From Oleispirillum sp963668495 (GTDB taxonomy: Bacteria; Pseudomonadota; Alphaproteobacteria; Rhodospirillales; Rhodospirillaceae): DNA of 64,000 nt. Location: the NCBI GenBank assembly GCA_963668495.1, contig OY764545.1, positions 2,480,001 through 2,544,000 on the forward strand, given 5' to 3'. Position 1 is the first letter of the stretch; every line of letters begins with the position of its first letter. A model generated the notes under the pieces. That model was not told where the DNA came from and searched no databases. It was given only the letters and a program-made list of their open reading frames with translations. This document shows, piece by piece, positions 1-8,373 of the stretch. A program made the translations under genes and the position numbers.

Positions 1-291
1 AATCACCCGACCAACCAAAGTCGGCATATCCACAGCATCAGTACCCAAATAGACGTTGCCTTCCACATCCACGGAAATCCGCAGAGCCTTGTTGGCATCG
101 GTCAGCACCTGATTCCCGCCTTTAGGCAGGTCCAAAGGAATACCCGTGGTCATCAACGGAGCCGCAACCATAAAGATCACCAACAGCACCAACATCACAT
201 CCACCATGGGCGTGACGTTAATTTCTGACATTGGGCGGGTTTTACGACGGGACGAGCGTTGACGACGCCCACCGGATGTGGACATAGCCAT
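1..291 (-). CDS. tolR: TolR/ExbD-family biopolymer transport protein, C-terminus cut by window edge
   Basis: TolR is the proton-motive-force-coupled partner of TolQ in the inner membrane and energises TolA-Pal during outer-membrane constriction. About 97 residues are visible. A basic N-terminal tail rich in Arg and Ser is followed by MSEINVTPMVDVMLVLLVIF, the family's hallmark transmembrane segment with the proton-carrying Asp in TPMVD. The start of the periplasmic domain follows. The stop of tolQ lies 2 bases upstream, so the two genes are translationally coupled. ATG at 285 is an alternative start two codons in. The family call is secure; TolR rather than ExbD rests on the ybgC-tolQ context. 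Confidence 0.93.
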   Translation of the reverse strand, partial: MAMSTSGGRRQRSSRRKTRPMSEINVTPMVDVMLVLLVIFMVAAPLMTTGIPLDLPKGGNQVLTDANKALRISVDVEGNVYLGTDAVDMPTLVGRVI

Positions 292-293
292 CC

Positions 294-986
294 TTAGCGC
301 CTTTCATCCAACTGCCGGGAAACAATGGCGGAAAACTCGCTGGAAAAAATATCCAGACGTTTGGCATACCGGTCAATATCCGACGACAGCTTATTGTAGG
401 CAATCACCGCCGGAATAGCCGCAACAAGGCCAAGTGCCGTTGCAAACAATGCCTCTGCAATACCCGGGGCAACCACTGCCAGCGACGTGTTTTTGCTGAG
501 ACCAATGGCATGGAAACTGTTCATAATCCCCCAGACGGTCCCAAACAAACCGACAAACGGAGCCACAGAACCCGTTGATGCCAAAAAGCTCATACGGGCT
601 TCAACCTTTTCCAGTTCCTTTTCGCTGGTAATTTGCATGACCCGTTCGATCCGCTGGGTCAAGGATGTCCGCAGGGTTGCGGCTTCCGTCCGGGTGCGGT
701 CGATGGAACGCTGCCATTCCCGCATTGCCGCCACAAACACGGCACTCATCGGGTCTTTAGCACTGCGACCAACACTTTCGTACAAATCATCCAACGGCTC
801 ACCGGACCAGAATTTTTCCTCAAACCGTTTGGCAAGGCGATTTAATGCCGACAACAGCCGCACTTTTTCAAAAACAATCGCCCACGACCAAATCGAGGCA
901 CCGATCAAGGCCAGCATCACTGACTTCACCACCCAGTCGGCCTGCAAAAACAGGGCAATCATCGACAAATCGGTTTGCGCTTCCAT
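294..986 (-). CDS. tolQ: TolQ proton-channel subunit of the Tol-Pal system
   Basis: TolQ is an inner-membrane protein with three transmembrane segments that forms the proton channel with TolR. The protein is about 230 residues. An N-terminal hydrophobic segment follows DLSMIALFLQADWVVKSVML. The diagnostic MotA/TolQ/ExbB core comes later, with FVGLFGTVWGIMNSF and then a Gly/Ala-rich third helix (IAEALFATALGLVAAIPAV). ATG at 986 is chosen because family members usually begin MEAQ-like. A GTG at 998 overlaps the ybgC stop as GTGA and could also be used. It sits between ybgC and tolR as in most Proteobacteria. Confidence 0.95.
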   Translation of the reverse strand: MEAQTDLSMIALFLQADWVVKSVMLALIGASIWSWAIVFEKVRLLSALNRLAKRFEEKFWSGEPLDDLYESVGRSAKDPMSAVFVAAMREWQRSIDRTRTEAATLRTSLTQRIERVMQITSEKELEKVEARMSFLASTGSVAPFVGLFGTVWGIMNSFHAIGLSKNTSLAVVAPGIAEALFATALGLVAAIPAVIAYNKLSSDIDRYAKRLDIFSSEFSAIVSRQLDERR

Positions 987-994
987 ACCGCTGC

Positions 995-1498
995 TCACTT
1001 TCTTTCATCGTTATCGGACACAAAGCCCTGCATATAGTCTCGCAACGCCTGAGGGATACGGGCGGGGCGCAAGGTTTCCGCCGCAATGCACCCAAGTCTT
1101 GCCGTTGCCTCTACCAGTACATCATTACCACGGCTCAGCGTTTGTTGGAGTTCCATGGTCGCGCCACCAATAGCCAAAACCCGTGACCTCATAATCAGTA
1201 AATCGTCCAGCTTAGCTGCACGGCGATAATCCATCGACAGGTGCCGCATGACAAAGCTGACACCCTTTTCCATGCCGGGATAATCCCCTGCCGCCAGACG
1301 TGCGTTCTCCCATCCCCCCCAACGCAACAGAGCCGTACGAGCTCGCTCTGCATACCTCAGGTAGTTGGCGTAATAGACCACACCTTCAGCATCCGTGTCT
1401 TCGTAATACACACGGATGACCAAGGCATGCTGATGTCCGTCAAGGAAGGAACCGCCACCTTCGGGGTACTGATGTGCAATTGTATCTGGGTCAGTCAC
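995..1498 (-). CDS. ybgC: YbgC-type hot-dog acyl-CoA thioesterase of the Tol-Pal cluster
   Basis: This is a cytoplasmic hot-dog-fold thioesterase of about 167 residues, the customary first gene of the tol-pal cluster. The signature YYEDTDAEGVVYYANYLRYA is present near residue 30, including the catalytic Asp of EDTD. The open frame continues back to 1600, but that extension is antisense-like shadow of ruvB. A GTG at 1498, just inside the end of ruvB (8-base overlap), gives a family-typical length and is preferred. The exact start is uncertain by several codons. It is co-directional with ruvB upstream and tolQ downstream. Confidence 0.9.
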   Translation of the reverse strand: MTDPDTIAHQYPEGGGSFLDGHQHALVIRVYYEDTDAEGVVYYANYLRYAERARTALLRWGGWENARLAAGDYPGMEKGVSFVMRHLSMDYRRAAKLDDLLIMRSRVLAIGGATMELQQTLSRGNDVLVEATARLGCIAAETLRPARIPQALRDYMQGFVSDNDERK

Positions 1499-2561
1499 CC
1501 GGCTGCTCCGTTGTATCCAGTAAACCCAACTGTTCCGGCCCTTGTGCAGGCGTAGACAGTCCCAAATGTCTGTATCCCTTGGCAGATAGAACCCGACCAC
1601 GGGGAGTCCGTTGCACCAAACCCTGTTGCATCAGGAAAGGTTCAATAACATCCTCAAGCGTATCGCGTTCTTCCGCCAATGCCGCAGCAAGCGTTTCAAT
1701 TCCCACCGGGCCACCGCCATAGGACTCGACAATACATAGCAAATAGCGCAAGTCCTGACTGTCAAGCCCCAGACCATCAACTTCCAACCGATTCAACGCA
1801 TGATCGGCAGTTTTTTTGTCCACGATTGCCGCACCCCCAACCGTGGCGAAATCTCGGACGCGACGCAACAACCTGCCCGCGACACGCGGTGTCCCGCGGG
1901 AACGACGGGCAATCTCCACCGCCCCATCGTCGCTCATCGGCAACCCAAGCTTCCCGGCACCGCGTATGACGATGCGGGTTAAATCCTCGGTCGAGTAGAA
2001 CCGTAAACGCAGCGGAATGCCGAACCGATCCCGAAGCGGTGTGGTCAACAGGCCCGCCCGCGTGGTCGCCCCGACCAATGTAAATGGTTGTAAATCAATA
2101 CGCACAGAGCGCGCTGCCGGGCCCTCACCAATAATCAAGTCCAGTTGGTAATCCTCCATTGCCGAATACAGCACCTCTTCAATTGCAGGATTCAGGCGAT
2201 GGATTTCATCAATAAACAGAACGTCCCGAGCTTCCAGATTGGTCAAAATCGCCGCAAGATCGCCTGCCTTGGCAATCATCGGACCGGACGTCGCCCGAAA
2301 TCCTACACCAAGCTCATGGGCAACGATCTGTGCCAAGGTGGTTTTGCCCAAGCCGGGCGGACCATGCAGCAGAACATGGTCCAGCGCATCGCCGCGAGCC
2401 TTCGCAGCCTCGACAAATACTTTCAAATTTTCACATGCTTCCGGCTGCCCAAGAAAATCAGACAGACTTTGCGGACGCAACGGACCATCGGTGTCATCAG
2501 CATGCTCAAGCGGAGACACAACACGGTCATTGGCATCTTCGGACTGCCATTGTGCGGTCAT
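1491..2561 (-). CDS. ruvB: Holliday junction branch-migration ATPase RuvB
   Basis: RuvB is the AAA+ hexameric motor that drives branch migration of Holliday junctions with RuvA. The protein has 356 residues. An acidic N-terminal extension precedes LRPQSLSDFLGQPEACENLK. Walker A is GPPGLGKT, Walker B is DVLFIDEIHRL, and sensor 1 (LVGATTRAGLL) and the arginine-finger region (PLRDRFGI) are intact. The C-terminal winged helix contains the family motif RTPRGRVLSAKGYRHLGL. The start ATG overlaps the ruvA stop by 4 bases, so ruvA and ruvB are coupled. Confidence 0.98.
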   Translation of the reverse strand: MTAQWQSEDANDRVVSPLEHADDTDGPLRPQSLSDFLGQPEACENLKVFVEAAKARGDALDHVLLHGPPGLGKTTLAQIVAHELGVGFRATSGPMIAKAGDLAAILTNLEARDVLFIDEIHRLNPAIEEVLYSAMEDYQLDLIIGEGPAARSVRIDLQPFTLVGATTRAGLLTTPLRDRFGIPLRLRFYSTEDLTRIVIRGAGKLGLPMSDDGAVEIARRSRGTPRVAGRLLRRVRDFATVGGAAIVDKKTADHALNRLEVDGLGLDSQDLRYLLCIVESYGGGPVGIETLAAALAEERDTLEDVIEPFLMQQGLVQRTPRGRVLSAKGYRHLGLSTPAQGPEQLGLLDTTEQPGD

Positions 2562-3241
2562 GACTTACCTCCCGTCACCAGACCCGACGCCATTGCCATA
2601 TCTTTCAGGGCTTTCGCCAAAACCGCCTCAACCGTAGGCACATCGTCTCCGGCAGCAGCAAGGATGGAAGAAACCACCGCAAAGGCATCACTCTGCCCAT
2701 AGCCCAAATTCGCCAGTGCGGAAACAGCATCATTAGTAATGGCGATGCGCGGATCGACGTCAGCCGGAATAGCTGACTTGGCGGGTGAAGCCGCAACAGG
2801 CGCAGAAACCGTCGGAGCCATAGTCACGCCGATCCCAGCAAGGTCTGCGACCTTATCCTTCAACTCGGTCAGGATCCGCTGGGCCAGTTTTGGTCCGACA
2901 CCATTGGCACGACCAATGGCGGCCTTATCCCCGGCAGCAATCGCGCGCGCCAAAGCATCCGGCGGCAGAACCGTAAGGAGAGCAAGCCCAACTTTGGCCC
3001 CAACCCCCTGCACTGTCGTCAATTTTTTAAACCATGCCTTTTCTGTGGCATCCATGAAGCCGTACAAAGAGATCGCATCTTCGCGCACCACGGTTTCAAT
3101 CCACAAGGCAGCGGGCTGTCCCACTGCCATTTTTGACAATGTCCGACTGGGACAGGCGACCAGATAGCCCACACCCTGTACGTCCAAAATGGCCGTATCC
3201 GTGTCCAGTGCTTCCACAATGCCTTTAAGACGCGCAATCAT
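2558..3241 (-). CDS. ruvA: Holliday junction DNA-binding protein RuvA
   Basis: RuvA is a tetrameric junction-binding protein that recruits RuvB. It has 227 residues, somewhat longer than the usual ~200 because of an Ala/Pro-rich linker. The OB-fold N-terminus begins MIARLKGIVEALDTDTAILD. Two helix-hairpin-helix motifs are visible (TTVQGVGAKVGLALLTVLPP and ANGVGPKLAQRILTELKDK). A linker of about residues 140-165 follows, then the small domain III that contacts RuvB (AVSALANLGYGQSDAFAVV). It lies 15 bases downstream of ruvC and overlaps ruvB by 4 bases. Confidence 0.98.
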   Translation of the reverse strand: MIARLKGIVEALDTDTAILDVQGVGYLVACPSRTLSKMAVGQPAALWIETVVREDAISLYGFMDATEKAWFKKLTTVQGVGAKVGLALLTVLPPDALARAIAAGDKAAIGRANGVGPKLAQRILTELKDKVADLAGIGVTMAPTVSAPVAASPAKSAIPADVDPRIAITNDAVSALANLGYGQSDAFAVVSSILAAAGDDVPTVEAVLAKALKDMAMASGLVTGGKS

Positions 3242-3256
3242 GTACCATGAACTCCT

Positions 3257-3811
3257 TTAACGGCGACGGCGCCGCGAATACGCATTCGGACCGGATGCCT
3301 TAACCCCGCCAGAATTGGCAAGAGCGCGTTCAAGGGTAGCATCACTGGCCCGATACCGGGCATGGCAAATTGCCACTGCCAGTGCATCCGCAGCATCGGC
3401 TATCGCCGGGTCCGCACCGGGAAGGAGCATACGGACCATCAAATCAATTTGATCTTTGGCTGCATGCCCAGTTCCGACTACGGTTTTTTTAATCAGGTTC
3501 GGAGGATATTCCGCCACACGCAGCCCCATAAGAGCCGGTGCCAGCATAATTGCTCCCCGTGCCTGTCCCAATTTCAAGGTAGAGGTAGGATTACGATTGA
3601 CGAAGGTTTCCTCAACCGCCGCCTCATCTGGGCTGTAGGACTTGAGGACCTCTCCAACCCCTTCGTGCAGCATAACCAGCCGTTCCGCCAGCGACAACTT
3701 CTCGTCTGATCGGACCACCCCACAGGCCACGTATTTCAGGTGGTTACCATCGGTGTCGATGATCCCCCACCCACTGATCCGCAACCCCGGATCCAGTCCG
3801 ATCAAGCGCAT
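3257..3811 (-). CDS. ruvC: Holliday junction resolvase RuvC
   Basis: RuvC is the Mg-dependent RNase-H-fold endonuclease that resolves junctions bound by RuvAB. The 184 residues carry the expected acidic catalytic residues: Asp in MRLIGLDPGLRISGWG, Glu in AAVEETFVNRNP, and the C-terminal pair in ADAADALAVAICHARYR. A short basic tail ending in RRRRR is an unusual flourish that could help DNA binding. It is first of the ruvCAB set and lies 29 bases downstream of yebC. Confidence 0.98.
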   Translation of the reverse strand: MRLIGLDPGLRISGWGIIDTDGNHLKYVACGVVRSDEKLSLAERLVMLHEGVGEVLKSYSPDEAAVEETFVNRNPTSTLKLGQARGAIMLAPALMGLRVAEYPPNLIKKTVVGTGHAAKDQIDLMVRMLLPGADPAIADAADALAVAICHARYRASDATLERALANSGGVKASGPNAYSRRRRR

Positions 3812-3840
3812 GGTCTCAGGCTCCTTATGCCCTGCCCGTT

Positions 3841-4590
3841 TTACTCTTCAAGAGCCGCGGCAACCTCATCGGAAATCACATGATTGCCACTGACCCGTTG
3901 CACGTCATCGTTATCTTCAAGGGCATCCACAAGGCGCAACAAGGATTTGGCTTTATCCACATCCAGATCAACCGTGGTCAGGGCTTTCCAGTCCAAACGC
4001 ACAGTGATGGCGTCCCCATATTTTTCCGCCAGAACATCTTTGACCGCATTCAGTTCATCCGGTGCGGTAAAGATATCATGACCATCATCGGTGGTTTCCA
4101 CTTCGTTGGCACCGGCTTCCAATGCGGCCTCAAACATATCGTCTTCGGTTGCCACATCCGGGTTATATTGGATCAAACCAATCCGTTCGAAGTTGAACGC
4201 CACAGAGTTGGTTTCACCCATCTGCCCGCCGGCTTTATTGAAGATGGCGCGAACTTCGGAAGCAGTCCGGTTACGATTGTCGGTTAGAGCCTCAACAATC
4301 AGTGCCACATTGCCCGGTCCGAAACCTTCATACCGCATTTCGGTGTAGTTCTCACCATCACCACCGACTTCGGCTTTTTTGATCGCCCGTTCGATGTTGT
4401 CTTTCGGCATGGATTGCCCGCGAGCCGTCTGAATCGCCAAACGCAACCGCGGATTCATATCCGGGTCCGGCAATCCCATTTTGGCTGCCACGGTGATTTC
4501 ACGGGCCAGCTTGGTAAACAGTTTCGCACGCTTTGCATCCTGACCGCCCTTGCGGTGCATGATGTTTTTAAACTTGGAGTGACCTGCCAT
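3841..4590 (-). CDS. yebC: YebC/PmpR-family protein
   Basis: YebC/PmpR (TACO1) family proteins have been described as DNA-binding transcriptional regulators and, more recently, as factors that relieve ribosome stalling at prolines. The 249-residue length is typical. The diagnostic N-terminus MAGHSKFKNIMHRKGGQDAK is present, followed by the second conserved block NPRLRLAIQTARGQSMPKDN. An acidic C-terminal domain ends the protein. It heads the ruv block, a common arrangement. Which molecular role applies cannot be told from the sequence. Confidence 0.96.
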   Translation of the reverse strand: MAGHSKFKNIMHRKGGQDAKRAKLFTKLAREITVAAKMGLPDPDMNPRLRLAIQTARGQSMPKDNIERAIKKAEVGGDGENYTEMRYEGFGPGNVALIVEALTDNRNRTASEVRAIFNKAGGQMGETNSVAFNFERIGLIQYNPDVATEDDMFEAALEAGANEVETTDDGHDIFTAPDELNAVKDVLAEKYGDAITVRLDWKALTTVDLDVDKAKSLLRLVDALEDNDDVQRVSGNHVISDEVAAALEE

Positions 4591-4629
4591 TCTCTACCTT
4601 TATTGGGTCTTTGTACGTCAGAGTTTATC

Positions 4630-4650
4630 AGCCCGGAATAAACCGGGGCT
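4630..4650 (-). terminator. GC-rich stem-loop downstream of the YmdB-type gene
   Basis: On the minus strand AGCCCCGG and CCGGGCT flank a 6-base loop just after the stop of the phosphoesterase gene, with one bulged C. No strong T run follows, so it may be a weak or Rho-assisted terminator or only a 3' stabilising hairpin. Confidence 0.4.
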
Positions 4651-4717
4651 TTGTTCGAAAATCGGGCGCATTATCCATGCAGGACCGCATGAAGCGCAAC
4701 CCCCAAAGCCGCGAACA

Positions 4718-5536
4718 TCAGGAATTGTTCGGTAAACTTTCCGATAAATGCCCGCCCAGCCGCACTGGGTGCGCAATTTTTGCAAGGCCCGTCGCATCAT
4801 CTGTTTCCACATAAAGTCCACAAGCCGTAGCATTTCCTGTTGCCGGGGTCAGACGATCACCGGGAACCCGGCGGGTAAATCGTGCCGTTGCTGCGACTTT
4901 ATCCATCCCGATCACGGAATCATAACACCCACACATCCCGGCATCTGTCTGATACGCCGTACCACCGGGCATAATCATGACATCTGCGGTGGGAACATGG
5001 CTATGTGAACCGACTACAATGGAAGCCCGCCCATCACAGGCACAGCCTAATGCCATTTTTTCGCTGGTTGCCTCTGCATGTACATCCACGATGATAGCAG
5101 AAGCCGTTTTACCAAGACGATAAAGCTTCAGAATATTGTCCACAGCTTCGAACGGATTATCCAGCGGCTCCATAAACAGCCGCCCCATCAACTGGATCAC
5201 CACGACTGCACGACCATCCGGCAATTTAATTTCCGTGTACCCGCGCCCCGGCGTGCCCTTTGGAAAATTAGCCGGACGGACCAAACGTGGGTCACTATCA
5301 ATGTATCCCACCAGTTCGCGCTGATCCCAAACATGGTTGCCCGTGGTCACCACATCCGTTCCCACGGCATAGAATTCTTCACAGATTTTCTGAGTCACGC
5401 CAAAACCATGGGCCGCGTTTTCCGCGTTGACCACGACAAAATCAAGCTGCAGCTCCCGCTTCAGGCGGGCTACAGCCTCAAGGGCAGCAGCACGACCAGA
5501 GCGCCCGACCACATCCCCAAGGTATAATAGTTTCAT
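4718..5536 (-). CDS. TIGR00282/YmdB-family metallophosphoesterase
   Basis: This is a cytoplasmic calcineurin-like phosphoesterase of 272 residues. Bacillus members (YmdB) hydrolyse 2',3'-cyclic nucleotides; the substrate here is unknown. All metal-binding blocks are visible: LGDVVGRSGR at residues 6-15, VNAENAAHGFG, TGNHVWDQ, DVHAEATSEKMALG and GSHSHVPTADV. The length matches the family. It lies on the same strand as yebC downstream and cyclo-ligase upstream, with gaps of 127 and 42 bases, so it may be co-transcribed with the cyclo-ligase. Confidence 0.92.
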   Translation of the reverse strand: MKLLYLGDVVGRSGRAAALEAVARLKRELQLDFVVVNAENAAHGFGVTQKICEEFYAVGTDVVTTGNHVWDQRELVGYIDSDPRLVRPANFPKGTPGRGYTEIKLPDGRAVVVIQLMGRLFMEPLDNPFEAVDNILKLYRLGKTASAIIVDVHAEATSEKMALGCACDGRASIVVGSHSHVPTADVMIMPGGTAYQTDAGMCGCYDSVIGMDKVAATARFTRRVPGDRLTPATGNATACGLYVETDDATGLAKIAHPVRLGGHLSESLPNNS

Positions 5537-5578
5537 AAGTATCCATTCGGTTCACGCTTGCGCGCGGTTTTATGCCAT

Positions 5579-6205
5579 TCAGGATGAGACAGGAGCTTCA
5601 ACTCGACACAATCCGCGCTCAGTCAGGATCATGTCCAAATGATAGTCCCAATCATCAAAGGGCACATTTTCAACTTCCTGCTTCGAGAAAGCAACCCCAA
5701 TGGAAACAAGGTCATGACCATCTTGCGTATATTGGGATAGGGTACGGTCATAATATCCACCACCATAGCCCAAACGACGCCCCTGCCGATCAAATGCCAA
5801 CAGGGGAATAAGCAAAACATCAGGCGTGCAAACTTCGGCCTCTGCGGTTGGTTGGCGAATACCGTGATAGCCAACCTCCAAGGCAATTTCCGGCTCCCAC
5901 TGCCGGAATAGCAAGACTCCGCCTTCCTGTTCAACAATCGGCAAAGCCACACGCCACCCCAACTGACGCAACCAGTCCAACAGCGGCAGTGGGTCGATTT
6001 CTCCTCCCATTGGGAAATACCCGGCAACGGTCCCCCCGGCGGGAACTTTCATCAGCAATGGTAATTGGGAGGCATGGTGGGCTAGGCAACCGGAAGCGTG
6101 GTTACGCTCCCCTTCGGTCAAGCTTGACCGCACGATCTTTGCGTGGCTGCGCATCGCGTGCTTGGCTGCGGCAGTGTCTTGTCCATCGGCAACGGGCGTA
6201 TACAT
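5579..6205 (-). CDS. 5-formyltetrahydrofolate cyclo-ligase
   Basis: This ATP-dependent enzyme converts 5-formyl-THF to 5,10-methenyl-THF in folate one-carbon metabolism. The 208 residues carry the family blocks GYFPMGGEIDPLPLLDWL, the ATP/Mg region LLIPLLAFDRQGRRLGYGGG and YYDRTL. It follows the 6S RNA on the same strand. The zapA / ssrS / cyclo-ligase (ygfA) order is the well-known arrangement in Proteobacteria, where the 6S transcript can read into this gene. This supports both calls. Confidence 0.95.
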   Translation of the reverse strand: MYTPVADGQDTAAAKHAMRSHAKIVRSSLTEGERNHASGCLAHHASQLPLLMKVPAGGTVAGYFPMGGEIDPLPLLDWLRQLGWRVALPIVEQEGGVLLFRQWEPEIALEVGYHGIRQPTAEAEVCTPDVLLIPLLAFDRQGRRLGYGGGYYDRTLSQYTQDGHDLVSIGVAFSKQEVENVPFDDWDYHLDMILTERGLCRVEAPVSS

Positions 6206-6269
6206 TTCTTACTCCTCGACACATTCGGGCACAACGCGCAACCCGCAGATGATAACTACATAGTGTGAA

Positions 6270-6435
6270 AAGGAAAAGCATCAAGGACGGTGGCGGAGCC
6301 AGTACAACCGTTCGGCTTGTGGAATCCACAAGGGCCGCTCCAACAAAGTGGGCGCCATGTAACACGGCCACGGCCATGACAGGGACGGCTCCCTAAACTA
6401 TAACGTTGGCCCCAGTGATATCGCGGTCCTCACGC
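6270..6435 (-). ncRNA. ssrS: 6S RNA, regulator of the sigma-70 holoenzyme
   Basis: 6S RNA mimics an open promoter and sequesters housekeeping RNA polymerase in stationary phase. The 257-base gap between zapA and the cyclo-ligase has no credible gene. On the minus strand it can fold into a long interrupted rod. GAGGACCG near 6430 pairs imperfectly with CCGTCCTT near 6285, and GGGAGCC with GGCTCC near 6295. A terminal hairpin is formed by CTTGTGG and CCACAAG around 6317-6335. A pyrimidine/T-rich stretch (CTTTTCCTTTTC) follows the 3' side. Position between zapA and ygfA is diagnostic; the exact ends are estimates. Confidence 0.75.
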
Positions 6436-6462
6436 ATCAACCAGCACCCGCCAATTGTTTAT

Positions 6463-6804
6463 TTAATGGTCTTCAAGCTTTTGAGCAATGCCTTCGATGC
6501 GATTTGTCAAACTATCCAGCACAGAAACCACTGCGTTCTCAGCCTCTGATTTTGCAGTTGCACCGTCAGCCCCAGCATTTTCGCGAAGTTCTTCCAGTTC
6601 ACCATAGGTTTCGGCAAGCTCATCCGCGACCAGCAACCCAATCATTGCCAGCAACATATTCTCCTGCACGGGACCAATGGCTGCAGTCAATTCCCGCCCA
6701 CGTTGGTCAAGATAGCGACCAAGACGACCGATTTGTGCTTCCTGCCCGTCATCGCAAGAAATGTGATATTGATTTCCAGCAATGGAAACTGTGACTTGCG
6801 CCAT
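6463..6804 (-). CDS. zapA: Cell division protein ZapA
   Basis: ZapA is a cytoplasmic protein that bundles FtsZ filaments at the Z-ring. The protein has 113 residues. The N-terminal ZapA domain (AQVTVSIAGNQYHISCDDGQ, then IGRLGRYLDQRGREL and the hydrophobic helix ENMLLAMIGLLVADEL) is followed by a coiled-coil C-terminus ending KLEDH. The start ATG lies 4 bases after the stop of the upstream coiled-coil gene, so the two are coupled. The 6S RNA follows directly. Confidence 0.94.
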   Translation of the reverse strand: MAQVTVSIAGNQYHISCDDGQEAQIGRLGRYLDQRGRELTAAIGPVQENMLLAMIGLLVADELAETYGELEELRENAGADGATAKSEAENAVVSVLDSLTNRIEGIAQKLEDH

Positions 6805-6808
6805 GGGG

Positions 6809-7081
6809 TTAATCCTCCAGCAGCAATTTCAGGCGGGACACCGTGACATCCACACCAAGGGATGCGGCCCGCAAGGACTCGGAGAGGGAATTGCACTTCT
6901 TCCGCAAGAACGCCACTTCTTCGGCATCCACTGCGGGCACGGCGTCATCAACCTCAACGGGATCGGCTTTCTGTACAGAAAGCGAAGCAATTGACGCGTG
7001 TTCAAGGCGATCCAAAGCCTGTTCAAGGCGGCGAAGCGCGGCCTCGACCTTGCTTAATTTATATACCGACAGTGGTTTCAA
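6809..7081 (-). CDS. Small coiled-coil protein upstream of zapA (DUF4164-like)
   Basis: A 90-residue acidic protein with a heptad-like N-terminal helix (SKVEAALRRLEQALDRLEHA) and a second helix at residues 55-88. Alphaproteobacteria commonly carry such a small coiled-coil gene directly before zapA. The family label DUF4164-like is from memory of this context, not a search. A role with ZapA at the division site, comparable to ZapB, is inferred from the 4-base spacing. The start at 7081 faces the divergent gene at 7161 across a short promoter region. Confidence 0.75.
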   Translation of the reverse strand: MKPLSVYKLSKVEAALRRLEQALDRLEHASIASLSVQKADPVEVDDAVPAVDAEEVAFLRKKCNSLSESLRAASLGVDVTVSRLKLLLED

Positions 7082-7160
7082 TGTATTATCACCAGTTTCA
7101 AAGATATAGTGTTAAGAATACGTGGGGAACCCATTGAGGTCAATTCAGGTCTTGTCGCAT

Positions 7161-7646
7161 ATGCCAAATAACTTACCAACAACCGCGCCGGCAACTGTCA
7201 TTGTCCATGATCTGGCTCAAGCCAAGGCGGCAATTGCCGTTGCAGCGGCACTAGACCTTAGCCTTGACTTGGAAACTCCGTACGAATTGGGCGAGGCACT
7301 GGGCGTTGGTTGGGCCAACGGTTTCCTGAAAGTATGTGCGGATGATGGACTGCACCTACCCGGACGTTTTGTCTTCCACTGTGGTGCCTCCATTGGATTG
7401 GTACAGGCGGCCTGTGCCTGTGGGTTGCCAGCTATCCGGCTTGAACCGGAAACACCCCTTCCCGCCCAAACCTTGCAAGCTTTACAAAACATTTCTGGCA
7501 CAGCGGGGACCATATTGCTTATGGGCCCACCGCCAAAGCCTGTCTTCAGGTTTTCACCGCCAACGGATACCCCCAATCAAGGGGCCTTGGAAATGATCCT
7601 GAAAGAATGGCTGCTTCCTCTTTCCTCTGATGGCAAAATCACATAA
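7161..7646 (+). CDS. Unknown protein before thiE
   Basis: This 161-residue cytoplasmic-looking protein matches no family I recognise. It has no signal peptide or membrane helix. It alternates Ala-rich helices (DLAQAKAAIAVAAALDLSLD) with short hydrophobic strands and contains a Cys cluster (QAACACGLPAIRL) and a Pro-rich stretch (MGPPPKPVFRFSPPTDTP). ATG at 7161 is preferred over 7122 because the longer form adds a poorly conserved-looking leader and spans the likely promoter. It lies 38 bases before thiE, so a shared transcript is likely. That says nothing firm about function. Confidence 0.7.
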   Translation: MPNNLPTTAPATVIVHDLAQAKAAIAVAAALDLSLDLETPYELGEALGVGWANGFLKVCADDGLHLPGRFVFHCGASIGLVQAACACGLPAIRLEPETPLPAQTLQALQNISGTAGTILLMGPPPKPVFRFSPPTDTPNQGALEMILKEWLLPLSSDGKIT

Positions 7647-7684
7647 TTTGGCTGCAATCATCATATCTAGAAGTGAAAAAAATC

Positions 7685-8335
7685 ATGAGCACCTCCCCTT
7701 CCTGCCGTTTGTACCTGATCACCCCGCCCAGCATCCCGGACCTTTTGGCATTTGCCAAAATTTTTGAGGAAACGCTGAATGCGGGCGACGTGGCCTGTGT
7801 GCAGTTACGCCTGAAGGGGGCTGACGACCACACCATCCGTCAGGCCTGTGAAAAGTTGCGGCCGATTGCCCAGAAACTGGGGGTCGCATTCATCATGAAT
7901 GATCGCCCCGACCTTGCGGCGGAACTGGATTGCGATGGCGTACATGTGGGCCAAGATGACACCCCTTATAGTGAAGCACGCCGCATTGTCGGCCCAGATG
8001 CAATTGTTGGCGTTACGTGCCATGATTCCCGCCATCTGGCGATGACCGCCGGGGAAGCCGGGGCCGATTACGTGGCATTTGGTGCATTCTTCCCGACCCA
8101 AACCAAACAGGCAAAAGGCCACCCAGAACCGGAAGTTTTAAAATGGTGGACAGAACTGTTCACCGTTCCCAGCGTCGCCATCGGCGGCATCACGCCTGAC
8201 AATGCGGAAAGCCTCGTCCAAAACGGTGCGGACTTCCTTGCCGTCTGCAATGGTGTCTGGGAACACGAAGCTGGCCCGGTTGCTGCCGTAAAAGCCTTTG
8301 ATACGTTGTTTGCCCGCTATCCCCTTAAAGGTTAG
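7685..8335 (+). CDS. thiE: Thiamine-phosphate synthase ThiE
   Basis: ThiE joins HMP-pyrophosphate and thiazole phosphate to make thiamine phosphate. The protein is a TIM barrel of 216 residues. Visible family blocks are VQLRLKG near the N-terminus, FIMNDRPDLAAELDCDGVHV with the HVGQDD pyrophosphate site, GVTCHDSRHL, ADYVAFGAFFPTQTK and the phosphate-binding SVAIGGITPDNAESLVQNGA. A GTG at 7673 is an alternative start. No TPP riboswitch is apparent upstream. Confidence 0.94.
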   Translation: MSTSPSCRLYLITPPSIPDLLAFAKIFEETLNAGDVACVQLRLKGADDHTIRQACEKLRPIAQKLGVAFIMNDRPDLAAELDCDGVHVGQDDTPYSEARRIVGPDAIVGVTCHDSRHLAMTAGEAGADYVAFGAFFPTQTKQAKGHPEPEVLKWWTELFTVPSVAIGGITPDNAESLVQNGADFLAVCNGVWEHEAGPVAAVKAFDTLFARYPLKG

Positions 8336-8339
8336 CTTC

Positions 8340-8363
8340 GGGGGCGATCCCCCTTCTTCTTTT
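8340..8363 (+). terminator. Rho-independent terminator after thiE
   Basis: GGGGG and CCCCC enclose the tetraloop CGAT directly after the thiE stop and are followed by TTCTTCTTTT. The hairpin lies only 10 bases before the next start, so it may act as an attenuator between the two genes. Confidence 0.6.
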
Positions 8364-8373
8364 GAGCAACTTC

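Noticed and set aside
1498..1600. Longer N-terminus for ybgC
   Set aside because: The extra residues lie wholly inside ruvB and do not resemble thioesterases.
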